A DNA stretch of 64,000 nucleotides from Singulisphaera sp. (GTDB lineage Bacteria > Planctomycetota > Planctomycetia > Isosphaerales > Isosphaeraceae), in contig DAIDJG010000609.1 in the NCBI GenBank assembly GCA_027451445.1, positions 1-64,000 on the forward strand. Direction: 5' to 3'. Position 1 is the first letter of the stretch; each line of letters begins with the position of its first letter. Below are positions 47,347 through 56,594 of the stretch, in pieces. The translations under genes were made by a program, and so were the position numbers. The notes under the pieces are model-generated. The model did no database searches, was not told where the DNA came from, and worked only from the letters and a program-made list of their open reading frames with translations.

Positions 47347-47530
47347 CCGCATCTCCTGTTGACCATGAGGGGGAGGCTTTGAAGCCACTGGCATCCCGTC
47401 CATGACCACCGTGGTCAGCGGGCAGGCACAGCTTACGCCCTGCTTCCCCGGCGATCTGTAAGACGGGTCACACTTCCCGCGCACGGCTCAGATCGATTCG
47501 CCAGACCTCAAAGTCCGGGCAGCCCCATCG

Positions 47531-48571
47531 TCAGGGAACGATCGCACCCTGGCAGCCCGAGCCGGTCCCCGCCGTACAGCCGTAGCAATGCTGACCGGTA
47601 ACGATGTGACGGCTTCCCAGCGATCCTCCGTGGAAATCGCGGATGTGAGCCGGCAAGCCACGGGCGAGGCCGAGCTCCAGCATCTGGTTGAAGTCGCAAT
47701 CGTAGAGCCGTCCGTCCCATCCCACCGATAAAGTCGTCCGGCACATGACGCCGGCGGCGGCCGCCGGGTTGTAGGCGGCGACCAGCGTCCGCATGTAGTC
47801 GTCGTACCGCCCGGCTCGGATCAGGTCGTCCAGGAACCGGCTGATCGGCATGTTCGTGATGGTGTGCAGCCGGTTGAAAAGCACACCGTAACGAGCGGCC
47901 AGCTCCCGGTGGTAGGCGTCCTCTAGCCCGTCCTGCGACGGCGGCAGCGATGGGCCGGCCGGGTTGTACACGAGCGTCAGCATCAACTCGCTTTCCGGCT
48001 GGCCGTAGCCCACATCATTTAGCCGTCGCAGGGCCGTGACCGATTTCTCGAACACCCCGTCGCCGCGCTGCTTGTCCGTATTCGCGGGCAGGTAGCAGGG
48101 GAGCGAGGCGACGACCTCGACCCGATGTTGGGCCAGGAAGGTTGGCAGATCGTCGTATCCGGGGGCCAGCAGGATCGTCAGGTTGCAGCGGTCGATTACG
48201 TGGCGGTCCTGGGCGCGGGCCTGCGCGACCAGCCAGCGAAAGTGCGGATTCATCTCCGGCGCACCGCCCGTGACGTCGAGGACCGGGATATCGGCCTGCG
48301 CCAGTGCGTCCAGGCAAAGCTGCATGGTCTCGCGACTCATGACCTCGCGCCGTTCCGGCCCGGCGTCGACGTGGCAGTGACAGCAGGTCTGGTTGCAAAC
48401 CTTGCCAACATTCACTTGCAGTACCCGGATGCCGGCCGCCCGGAGCGGCCAGAGCCCGCTCTCGGCCAGGGACTGCGCAAAGGGGCGGTGCGGCCCCTCC
48501 GAGAGGATGCGCCGCTGGGTCGCGGGATCGGCAAGGGGGCTTCCTTCCCGTAGCAGCGTCAACGTGGTCAT
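47531..48571 (-). CDS. arsS: Arsenosugar biosynthesis radical SAM protein ArsS
   Basis: LQVNVGKVCNQTCCHCHVDAGPERREVMSRETMQLCLDAL...VLDVTGGAPEMNPHFRWLV...CYGCTAGTGSGCQGAI. Confidence 0.9.
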   Translation of the reverse strand: MTTLTLLREGSPLADPATQRRILSEGPHRPFAQSLAESGLWPLRAAGIRVLQVNVGKVCNQTCCHCHVDAGPERREVMSRETMQLCLDALAQADIPVLDVTGGAPEMNPHFRWLVAQARAQDRHVIDRCNLTILLAPGYDDLPTFLAQHRVEVVASLPCYLPANTDKQRGDGVFEKSVTALRRLNDVGYGQPESELMLTLVYNPAGPSLPPSQDGLEDAYHRELAARYGVLFNRLHTITNMPISRFLDDLIRAGRYDDYMRTLVAAYNPAAAAGVMCRTTLSVGWDGRLYDCDFNQMLELGLARGLPAHIRDFHGGSLGSRHIVTGQHCYGCTAGTGSGCQGAIVP

Positions 48572-48602
48572 GCGCTCTCCTGTCACATTGGCCTGCCAAG
48601 AG

Positions 48603-49810
48603 CTAACAGCCCGCGCTATCGGGACCACAGCAGGAACTGGCGGGCGCCGTGGTCGCTGCATAATCCGAGCCCTTTGTCTCGCGCGGGAGCCGTCGCGCCG
48701 AGCGGCGACAGTCGAACTGGCGGGCTTCATCCAGCGCGATCGGCTCGCGCGGCTCGACCGGCTCGAAGGCCCCCGAATACGGCTCGCGCTGGAGCAGGCG
48801 GAAGGTCTTGTCGCAGACGGCCACCCGTTCGCCGCGCGGAAAGAGATGGCCGTCGTCGTCCTCGACCGTCTTGAACGGACCCCGGTAGATGAGGGCCTGG
48901 TTGCGTTCCAGGCACGGCCCCTGTTTGCCCTTGTGGGCCACGACGGTCACTGAGCGGAACTCGATCCCGTCGACGGTACGCCACGGCTCCTTCTGGCGCA
49001 TGGCGATCTCTATGCCGTGGAACCCGGCGTCTTCGAATGCCCGGAGAAACGCGTCCTCCCGATAGGCCCCGGCGATGCAGCCAGACCACAGTTGCGGGTC
49101 GCGCTGGAGCGGCTCGGGCACATCCTCATCGGCGACAATGTCACTGACGGCCACCCGGCCATCCCGCCGCAGCACCCGGTACATCTCGGCGAAGAGCGAC
49201 CGGCGGTCGGCGGGCCGCACCAGGTTCAGCACGCAGTTGGAGAGGATGCAATCGACGCTTTCATCGGGAACGAGCGGGGCCTCGTCGCGGAGCCGATCTT
49301 CGACGGACCGCACCTCCAGCCAGCCCCATTGGTCGTGGACAGGCTGACGGGCCAGTTCGTCGGCAAGCCGGTCGAGATCGAGGCGCAGGTCCTGGATCAG
49401 GCCGCAACGGAACTCCACGTTGTCATAGCCGAGGCGCTCGGCCACAGTGAGCCGGTGTCGCCGGGCAAGGGCAAGCATATCCCGATTGCAGTCCACGCCG
49501 ATGACCCGCCCTCCGGGGCCGGCGATCTGGGCGGCGTGAAGCACAGCTTGCCTCCGCCCGAGCCCAGGTCCAGGACAGTATCGCCGGGCCGGACGTACGG
49601 CGTCGGATCGCCGCAATCGTAGTCGCGCTCCAGCACTTCGGTGGGGATGGCTTCAAGATGGCGCGGATCGTAGACGGTCGGGCAGCATAACGCCGGCTCC
49701 ACTTCCCGCGCCCCGGCGCCATACCGCTGCCGGACCGCCTCCTCAGGCGGCACGAACGCCAAATCGTCCGTCAAAACCGGCGTCGCCACCGGCCTCTCAT
49801 CCTCAAGCAT
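48603..49810 (-). pseudogene. arsM: ArsM-like arsenite methyltransferase with apparent 1-nt frameshift
   Basis: N-terminal frame ends PGDTVLDLGSGGGKLCF; the adjacent frame continues HAAQIAGPGGRVIGVDCNRDMLALARRH...DCILSNCVLNLVRPADRRSLFAEMYRVLRRDGR. Confidence 0.78.
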
Positions 49811-49845
49811 GTGTATCGCCTTTCTATGCTGCTCGTCGATGCCGA

Positions 49846-50098
49846 TTATCTCCGAGAAGAGGACAGCGGAATCGCGAAGGGTCCTCTTCGGGGGACGAGG
49901 TGCGCCCGGTCCGGGGCGTATCGCTGGGCACTTTCCTGAATCTCGCGCACCGTGGGAGAGTGCCCGTACCGGTTTCCCGCAGGCCGGGGGACGGCCCTCC
50001 CCAGCAACCCTGACGAAGCCCACGCAATCGTAACGAGCAGACAGAGACCAAGGAGCACGAGTCGTCGATGCGACCGGTGCGAACTTCGTTGATTCATG
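49846..50098 (-). CDS. Small membrane-anchored protein
   Basis: MNQRSSHRSHRRLVLLGLCLLVTIAWASSGLLGRAVPRPAGNRYGHSPTVREIQESAQRYAPDR. Confidence 0.5.
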
Positions 50099-50196
50099 AA
50101 ATCCTCCCTGCGCCGGGTAGACAAGAGGCTGCCGATTTTGGGCATCCCGCCTCCGAACGAACGACCGGAGGCCCGTGGACCATCCGGACGGCATGG

Positions 50197-51213
50197 CTAC
50201 TCATCGAGGATCTTGAACGGATGCACGCCAATGTGTGTCGGTGGCGCCACGGGCGCGGGTCGTCTGGGACGAAGCGCCTCGACTTCAACATCCACCATGC
50301 CTCGCTCGGTCCTGGTCCCACGCCTCAGCAACTCGGGGGCATGCTTGGCGAAGAACTCATCGCACCAGAGGCAATGGTTCCCGAGCTCGCGGCTGCGCTG
50401 AAAGCCATGCGCTTCGTTCAGGCCGAGGGACTCGCCCATCTTTTCCGGCCGGCCTTCGTTCAATGCCTGGAAGACGGGATGGCCGGCGCATCGGTCAAGG
50501 ATGGCGAGGAGCGGCTCGTCCAGCAGGCAGCCGACCGGCCGGCACGTCATCGGGCAGCACGGGTAGACGTCCGCCAACTGGACGTTGACCTCGCACCCTT
50601 CGCCGCCGTAGTCGAGGAAGTTCCTGGCTCCGCTCCACATCCGGCAGAATCCGTGCTCGGGGCCGGCCGACGAGAGGCGGTTTTGCCGTGCACGTCCGCG
50701 CGGCCAGAGCGGCCCAATCCACTGTTCTTCGGTCGCCCCCCAGAAGCCGAACGTCTGACGGCTGGCGTCGTCCGCGGAGCCTGTCGCCGGGAGCATGCCG
50801 CGCGACTCGAAAAGCCGGGTCAAGGCATCACGGCGCTCCAGCGTGCCCTTGGGGTGAAACGGGTCCATACTCGAGACGTCTACGCGGCGGACGTGATGGG
50901 CGAGCAACCGGTCGAGAGTCGGGCCATCGAGCAGGTCGCCATTGGTCTGGACCCAGACTGGCGTTCCGCCGAGATAGCGGTCGTGGATTCGCCGCAGCGT
51001 GTGAAAGAGCAGCTCGGGCCAGGCGAGGACCTCTCCCCCCGACAGGATGATCCTGCCGACCGCCACCTCATCCAGGTCAGGAAAGTGCGCGATGCATCGC
51101 GAGACGTCGTCGTCGCCCAGTCCGGGCGCACCGGGCTCGGAGTCGTTATAACAATGCGGGCACCGCTGGTTGCAATCGCGCGAAACGACCCAGTAGATCG
51201 AATCCATCACCAT
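50197..51213 (-). CDS. Radical SAM protein
   Basis: SRDCNQRCPHCYNDS (CxxxCxxC), LSGGEVLAWPELLFHTL; extra Cys clusters (CCPMTCRPVGC, CLWCDEFF). Confidence 0.88.
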   Translation of the reverse strand: MVMDSIYWVVSRDCNQRCPHCYNDSEPGAPGLGDDDVSRCIAHFPDLDEVAVGRIILSGGEVLAWPELLFHTLRRIHDRYLGGTPVWVQTNGDLLDGPTLDRLLAHHVRRVDVSSMDPFHPKGTLERRDALTRLFESRGMLPATGSADDASRQTFGFWGATEEQWIGPLWPRGRARQNRLSSAGPEHGFCRMWSGARNFLDYGGEGCEVNVQLADVYPCCPMTCRPVGCLLDEPLLAILDRCAGHPVFQALNEGRPEKMGESLGLNEAHGFQRSRELGNHCLWCDEFFAKHAPELLRRGTRTERGMVDVEVEALRPRRPAPVAPPTHIGVHPFKILDE

Positions 51214-51333
51214 CTCCTCCGCCGGGCCGGTACGTTAAAGTCCGGCGTCGCTGAAAGCCAAGGACTGCACGCGCAACCTTCCCCCACCGGCGCCGGTTGT
51301 GAAACGTAGTTTATTCTCCCGCCGATCGTGCTT

Positions 51334-51351
51334 CTGTGAGCCGACTCACAG
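51334..51351. promoter_or_regulatory. Candidate CRP-family operator
   Basis: CTGTGAGCCGACTCACAG (TGTGA-N6-TCACA), in the divergent region between 51213(-) and 51430(+). Confidence 0.72.
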
Positions 51352-51429
51352 ACCGGTGGGGTCATTCGGGGGTAGATTTCCAATCCGGGTATGGGTATCG
51401 GCATCTTCGTTCAGCGAGGAAGAACCCCG

Positions 51430-51612
51430 ATGATATTCGATCGTGTTCAGTCGGCCGGCCTGATCTTTGTTGGAATTCTAACGATTCAAGGCTGCTCTGG
51501 CGGTCCGGAACCGCCTTCGCCAGCATCCTCCCCGACCCAGGGACCAGCGGCCGCGAAGCCGGGCGAAGGATCAGGAATCGCCACCCCGTCGACGCCGTCG
51601 AAGGGAAGTTGA
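51430..51612 (+). CDS. Small lipoprotein
   Basis: MIFDRVQSAGLIFVGILTIQGCSGGPEPPSPASS. Confidence 0.5.
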   Translation: MIFDRVQSAGLIFVGILTIQGCSGGPEPPSPASSPTQGPAAAKPGEGSGIATPSTPSKGS

Positions 51613-51764
51613 AGCCGTCCAGACCGGCTGACGGCTTGCCCGGTGTGAGCGGGATCACGGAGCCTGGGCCGGTTCCAGGACGATTGAGGACAGGAAGCCT
51701 GGCACGTCCCGCAATGGCCGTCGGGGCGCGGGACCATCCCTCAGGGAGTGAGGAGGATTCAGCC

Positions 51765-51959
51765 ATGAAGCCGTTTCGCCTGTTCGTCGTAACGATCGCC
51801 CTCGCAGGACTGTCGCAGGGCTGCCACAGGATGGAGCCGCGCCGGCCCATCATGCGGCGATCCGCCGGTGACGGTGCGACGGTTACCCCGACGCCGATGA
51901 CCGCGCCGTCGGAAGGCTCGGGAACGATGGGGGGTTACCATCCCTCGGAAGGGAGCTGA
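51765..51959 (+). CDS. Small lipoprotein
   Basis: MKPFRLFVVTIALAGLSQGCHRMEPRRPIMRR. Confidence 0.5.
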   Translation: MKPFRLFVVTIALAGLSQGCHRMEPRRPIMRRSAGDGATVTPTPMTAPSEGSGTMGGYHPSEGS

Positions 51960-53662
51960 CCTGGAGCGTTATCGGTGCGGGGAGACCACTTCCGGTCCCT
52001 CCAGGTTTCCAGGGCGAGGGCCGTGAAGAACGGCCCGAACTCCAGCCAGACAAACCCGCAATCAAACGCGTCGAACGCTCGGTCGATGGCGGCCTGGCCG
52101 CCCGGCGCCGCCTGGTACTCCAGGTGGAAGCGAAGGTAGTACATGAGGGCGAGGCCGGTCAGCAGAAACCAGCTCCGCCGCTCGGCGAACACGAGAAAGG
52201 GAAGGCTCCACGTCAAGTACCACGGATGCGGCGTGCTGCTGAGAAGCCAGCCCCAGGCCAGGATCAGGGCCGTGCCGCGAAGCAGGACAAGAGGTTCAGG
52301 AGCCCTGAAGACGCGCACGGCCCAGATGAGGCCGATCGTCGCGAGCGCCGCGCCCATCACGGCCTGCGTAAGCAGGAACGCGGGCTTCGCGCCCGAGGCG
52401 CCGACGACCCTGGCCAGCGTCGCGGCCGCGACGCGATCGATCGCTCGCCGCGCTTCCGCCGGGACCACCACAAACCAGCGATCGGGCACACCGGGCGCCT
52501 GCGGGTGCAGGTTCTCGTGCGCAAGCATGAACAGCAAGTCATTCTTCTGCCAGCGTGTCAGGAACGTGCCGAGGCCGGTCCACGGCGAGTGCGTCGAGAC
52601 TTTGCCCTTTCCCGTCGCGCCCGCCAGGAATGGGACATACGCCCCAACGATGACCGTGGCGAAGGCGAGCGCGGGAAGGATCGCCCGGCCTCGCAGCCGC
52701 GCGGCAAGGAAGGCCGCGACGATCGGGAGGAGGACGACGGGGTAGCTCTTGGCTAGCACCGCCAGGCCAAGCGCGATCGCCCCGAGCAGTGGCTCCAGGA
52801 ACCGATGCCGGAGGGTTGAACCGACTGTTGGGCCGATGAGCCAGTAGGCCGCCAAGATCGTGAAGAAAACGGCGATCGCGTCCAGGTGTCCCGTGTTGGC
52901 GAATTCCTTGAGCACGAGCGGGCACCATCCGTAGCTCAGGGACCAGTCCGCCGGAAGGCCCAGCCGGCGGAGCAGGCGAGCCAGGATCAGCAACGTTCCC
53001 ACGTCGAAGGCAATCAAGAGGCACTTCAAAACGAGCACGTGGCCCCAGACCGGCATCGATGCCGGCGTCAGGACGGCCGCCAACGCGAAGACCATCTGGG
53101 CGGCGGGCGGATAGATGGTCGGCACCTCACGATGGTGGATGCGCTCGAAAATGGTTTGGACCGAAACCGACGTGCCCGCGAGTCGCCGGAGTTGACCCAA
53201 GGAAGCGTCGACCGCCGACTCTCGCCCAAGCTGGTCGATCTCGGCCGGCGCGTAGTGGAAGGGATTCAGTCCGCTCAGAATGACCCGGCCGTCCCACAGG
53301 TAGCGATAGTAGTCGATCTCCTGGATCGGCCGGGAAACCAGCAGGATGAGCCGAAAGGTCACCGCGAACGCTATCACTGACGGCATACGGCGACCAGCGG
53401 AATCCACTCGCCGTGAATCTACCCCGATGGAATGACGCGCGCGGAGTAGCCCGGCCAGGGCAAACGCGTAACCGACCCATGCCAGCGCGAGCAGACCAAG
53501 CACCGCCAGGATCGGACGCTCGCGATATCCCTCGCCGTACCGAAACCCGGTGCTCAGGATCGCGACAAGTCCATAGATCGGAAGTGAGCCGACACCGATG
53601 ATGACAAGCCTGCGCCGGACCGGATCGCTTTTTTGGCGCTCTTGAGGCGACAGCCGGGTCAC
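51935..53662 (-). CDS. Multi-spanning membrane glycosyltransferase (GT87/mannosyltransferase-like)
   Basis: Many TM helices, RPIQEIDYYRYLWDGRVILSGLNPF, IYPPAAQMVFALAAVLTP; likely GTG start overlapping the GT2 stop. Confidence 0.75.
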   Translation of the reverse strand: MTRLSPQERQKSDPVRRRLVIIGVGSLPIYGLVAILSTGFRYGEGYRERPILAVLGLLALAWVGYAFALAGLLRARHSIGVDSRRVDSAGRRMPSVIAFAVTFRLILLVSRPIQEIDYYRYLWDGRVILSGLNPFHYAPAEIDQLGRESAVDASLGQLRRLAGTSVSVQTIFERIHHREVPTIYPPAAQMVFALAAVLTPASMPVWGHVLVLKCLLIAFDVGTLLILARLLRRLGLPADWSLSYGWCPLVLKEFANTGHLDAIAVFFTILAAYWLIGPTVGSTLRHRFLEPLLGAIALGLAVLAKSYPVVLLPIVAAFLAARLRGRAILPALAFATVIVGAYVPFLAGATGKGKVSTHSPWTGLGTFLTRWQKNDLLFMLAHENLHPQAPGVPDRWFVVVPAEARRAIDRVAAATLARVVGASGAKPAFLLTQAVMGAALATIGLIWAVRVFRAPEPLVLLRGTALILAWGWLLSSTPHPWYLTWSLPFLVFAERRSWFLLTGLALMYYLRFHLEYQAAPGGQAAIDRAFDAFDCGFVWLEFGPFFTALALETWRDRKWSPRTDNAPGQLPSEGW

Positions 53663-54468
53663 GGGCAAGCGGCCTCCTGGGAAGAGGCTTGTGGTCGATC
53701 GCGGTCGACTTGGAGGGCCATCTTCGACCCGGATGCGCCCGACGGCCTTCCATACCGGGCGATTGTCAGCAGGATCTTCGAGCCCGCCAGAATCGTTCCC
53801 CGGACCGTGCCGCTGATCTTGCTCCTCCCGACCCGGCGGCGATAGGCGACGGGGATTTCCCGGATGCGCAGGCCGTGGCGGGCGGCCTTGATCTGCATCT
53901 CGATCGTCCAGCCGAAGTCGCGGTCGCACATGCCGAGCCCGTGCAGGGCCTCCCAGTGTATCGCCCGGAACGGGCCGAGGTCCGTGTAATTGACCCCGAA
54001 GAGGCGCCGCATGAGGAAGCAGGCGAACCGATTTCCCCAGACGGATTGCAGCGGCATCGCACCCGGCTCGCGTCGGCCCGCCAGGCGCGAGCCGAGCACG
54101 AAATCGCAATCCCCGTCCAGGAGCGGCTGAACCAGGAACGGCAGCTCCTCGGGATGATCGCTGTAGTCAGCGTCGAGGAAGACGACGACACTCGGCGGAC
54201 CGCCGGGGCGGCCCGCTAGCGCCGTCAGCCCGCGCAGGCATGCCGAGCCGTAGCCGCGCCGCGGTTCGACCACGACCTCGGCACCGTGGGCACGCGCGAC
54301 CTCTGTGGTTCGATCGCTCGATCCGTTATCGACGACCAGCACCGTGTCGACCCACGCCGATGGAAGCCCCCCGAGGACGAAGGGGATCGACTGTTCCTCG
54401 TTCAGGGCGGGGATGACCACGGCAACCCCGCCCTGGCGGGACGACGATTCGTGTGGACTCATCCGCAT
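53659..54468 (-). CDS. Family 2 glycosyltransferase (polyprenyl-phosphate type)
   Basis: VAVVIPALNEEQSIPFVLGGLPSAWVDTVLVVDNGSSDRTTEVARAHGAEVVVEPRRGYGSACLRG...VVFLDADYSDHPEELP. Confidence 0.9.
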   Translation of the reverse strand: MRMSPHESSSRQGGVAVVIPALNEEQSIPFVLGGLPSAWVDTVLVVDNGSSDRTTEVARAHGAEVVVEPRRGYGSACLRGLTALAGRPGGPPSVVVFLDADYSDHPEELPFLVQPLLDGDCDFVLGSRLAGRREPGAMPLQSVWGNRFACFLMRRLFGVNYTDLGPFRAIHWEALHGLGMCDRDFGWTIEMQIKAARHGLRIREIPVAYRRRVGRSKISGTVRGTILAGSKILLTIARYGRPSGASGSKMALQVDRDRPQASSQEAACP

Positions 54469-54659
54469 GTTTTGCCATCCCCGGTTACGCCCCCCAGCCG
54501 GGGCTGGGAATCGGTCACAAGTTCCTCGCGGAAGACGCCGACCTCAGCCGGCGCCTTGATGCCAATCTTCACGTTTCGGCCCTGGATACCGACGATGGTA
54601 ACGATAACCGACCCGCCGACGAGTACCCGTTCTCCGACCTTCCGGCTTAAGACCAACAT
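54459..54659 (-). CDS. csrA: Carbon storage regulator CsrA
   Basis: MLVLSRKVGERVLVGGSVIVTIVGIQGRNVKIGIKAPAEVGVFREEL. Confidence 0.92.
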   Translation of the reverse strand: MLVLSRKVGERVLVGGSVIVTIVGIQGRNVKIGIKAPAEVGVFREELVTDSQPRLGGVTGDGKTCG

Positions 54660-54814
54660 GGAGCCCCTCCCTGGAAGTACCTCAGGACAACGATCCGCAC
54701 GGACTGATCCGCCTTCGACCCGCCAGACGCGAAGGGCGTGTCCCCTGAACTGCCGCGCCGGGCGGATAACCGCGCCTTGGCGACCGTATCCTACGGTCGA
54801 TCCGGTTCCGACTC

Positions 54815-54830
54815 TGTGAACGGGCTCACG
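54815..54830. promoter_or_regulatory. Candidate CRP-family operator
   Basis: TGTGAACGGGCTCACG, about 156 nt upstream of the csrA start. Confidence 0.6.
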
Positions 54831-54989
54831 TTGAAAGGATAGTCGCCGGCGACCACAGGCAATGTGAGGTGCATTACAAAACGGAGTGCTACTAGCGGCA
54901 TCCGTGACGAATCCAGCGCGTGCCGCGAAAACCAGGGGCCGGTGACCCGGTATCCGGCGGGGACGGCAAGGATGTGCAGGAGTGGTAAT

Positions 54990-56429
54990 CTACCGGGCGC
55001 TTCCGGGACCGGCGGAGCCCTTCGGGCGGTACTCGTCCTGAGATCCCCGGGTCAACGCCTTAGGCGTCGGGGCGTGGCGGTCGCGCCAGGATGCCAGCCG
55101 GGCCGGGGAGAAGCCCGCGCGGAAGCCGGCAAGACAGGACAGGTTGACCAGCGTCATCCGAAAAACGCCCGCGGCGTCCCAGCGGCGCCCGGACGTGACC
55201 GCCGCCTCGGGGACGGTACGGATCGAGCCGATGACGCGCGCCCGGCGTACCAACGCAACGTCCTCCATCAGCGGCATCGCGGCGAAGCCGCCGAGTCGGT
55301 GAAACTGCTCTGCCCGCAGGAAGAAGGCCTGGTCGCCGTACGGCAGCCGGAACAAGGCGCAGCGAAGTCGGACTCCGGCCTCGACGAGTCTCATAAGAAA
55401 CCCCGGCCGGTCAATTTGAAGCCGAAACGCGCCGAGGACGACGCGTGGGTCCATTAAAGCACGCCGGACAATGCCGACGTATTCAGTCGGCAGGAGTGTA
55501 TCCGCGTGGAGGAACAACAGGATTGGGCTGCGCGCGTGCGCTGCGCCTGCGTTGAGTTGCGGCCCTCGCCCCCGCGGTGCGGCGATCACCCTTGCCCCGC
55601 TCGACGCCGCAATTTCCCGGGTGTCATCCGTGCTCCCGCCGTCGGCCACAATGACCTCGACTCCAGGCCGGAGGACCGCGCGGACGGTGCGCCCGATCAA
55701 CGCCGCCTCGTCCAGCGTCGGAATGACGATCGACAACTCGGGTTCGCCGGCTCGTGATGAAGGGTCATCCGTCAGACGGGACGCCTCCCAGACCGCCAGG
55801 TCGCCCGGCTCGTCCACGTCGTCGAGCGGCGGGAGTAGATGAACGCCCAGTCTCAGTCGCTTCGCCCGCGCAAGAGTTTCGGACAGGACGTGCGCCGTCC
55901 CCCACGGCATCCGGTCGAAAAGCTCGGGAACGGGCCTGCGCAGGCCAATGAGGTAATAGCCGCCGTCGGTCGCCGGGCCCAGGACGAGGTCATAATACGG
56001 GAGGGCGTCGAAGGCATCCGAGATGATCCGCGCGGTGATCCCCGGGCAGTCGGTGCCAATGATCACGGCCGACCGCGCGTCCGCGAGCATGGTGCCGAAC
56101 GCGTGCGCCATGCGCGCGCCCAGGTCCCCATCCGGCTGCGGGTGATACCGGCGCTCGCCGAAGGCATCCTTGAACCGCCCGGCGTCTCCCCCGGTGAACC
56201 AGACGTCGATCGATGCATGCCGCATACCATCGAGTTCGTCGACGCGGCGAAGCGTGTGCCGGACCATCTCCGCGTGCAGCCGGGCGGCCCCCTCCGGGCC
56301 GAGGGCCGAGATCAGGCGCGTCTTGGCGCGGCCTGGCTCGGGAAACCGGGTGAAGACCGCCAGGCGCTCGGAGGCATCGTGGTCCAGGTCGGCTCGCATT
56401 CGTTTACGCGCCCCGCGTGGTGAGTCCAT
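54990..56429 (-). CDS. Fused TIGR04282-like (DUF2064) and TIGR04283-like glycosyltransferase
   Basis: N-term RLAVFTRFPEPGRAKTRLISALGPEGAARLHAEMV...VIIGTDCPGI; C-term ELSIVIPTLDEAALIGRTVRAVL...VIVADGGSTDDTREIA...LFLHADTLLP. Confidence 0.88.
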   Translation of the reverse strand: MDSPRGARKRMRADLDHDASERLAVFTRFPEPGRAKTRLISALGPEGAARLHAEMVRHTLRRVDELDGMRHASIDVWFTGGDAGRFKDAFGERRYHPQPDGDLGARMAHAFGTMLADARSAVIIGTDCPGITARIISDAFDALPYYDLVLGPATDGGYYLIGLRRPVPELFDRMPWGTAHVLSETLARAKRLRLGVHLLPPLDDVDEPGDLAVWEASRLTDDPSSRAGEPELSIVIPTLDEAALIGRTVRAVLRPGVEVIVADGGSTDDTREIAASSGARVIAAPRGRGPQLNAGAAHARSPILLFLHADTLLPTEYVGIVRRALMDPRVVLGAFRLQIDRPGFLMRLVEAGVRLRCALFRLPYGDQAFFLRAEQFHRLGGFAAMPLMEDVALVRRARVIGSIRTVPEAAVTSGRRWDAAGVFRMTLVNLSCLAGFRAGFSPARLASWRDRHAPTPKALTRGSQDEYRPKGSAGPGSAR

Positions 56430-56494
56430 CGTGCCCGCAGCCCATACCGCGGTCTGCTAAACGGCGAGTCTAGCCGATGCTGAAGACGCCAGAC

Positions 56495-56510
56495 AGTGAA
56501 TCGGGTTACA
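56495..56510. promoter_or_regulatory. Candidate CRP-family operator
   Basis: AGTGAATCGGGTTACA between divergent genes 54990-56429(-) and 56595(+). Confidence 0.5.
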
Positions 56511-56594
56511 TTCGCAAGAAGCGATTCAGCCGATAATGGGCATCTCCTGACGGACCGCGAATGCCCCGGATGCCGACACTCGGACCTCTACCCG

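Noticed and set aside
49530-49545. Programmed frameshift in the ArsM-like gene
   Set aside because: No slippery heptamer or homopolymer run at the junction; a deletion or assembly error is more likely.
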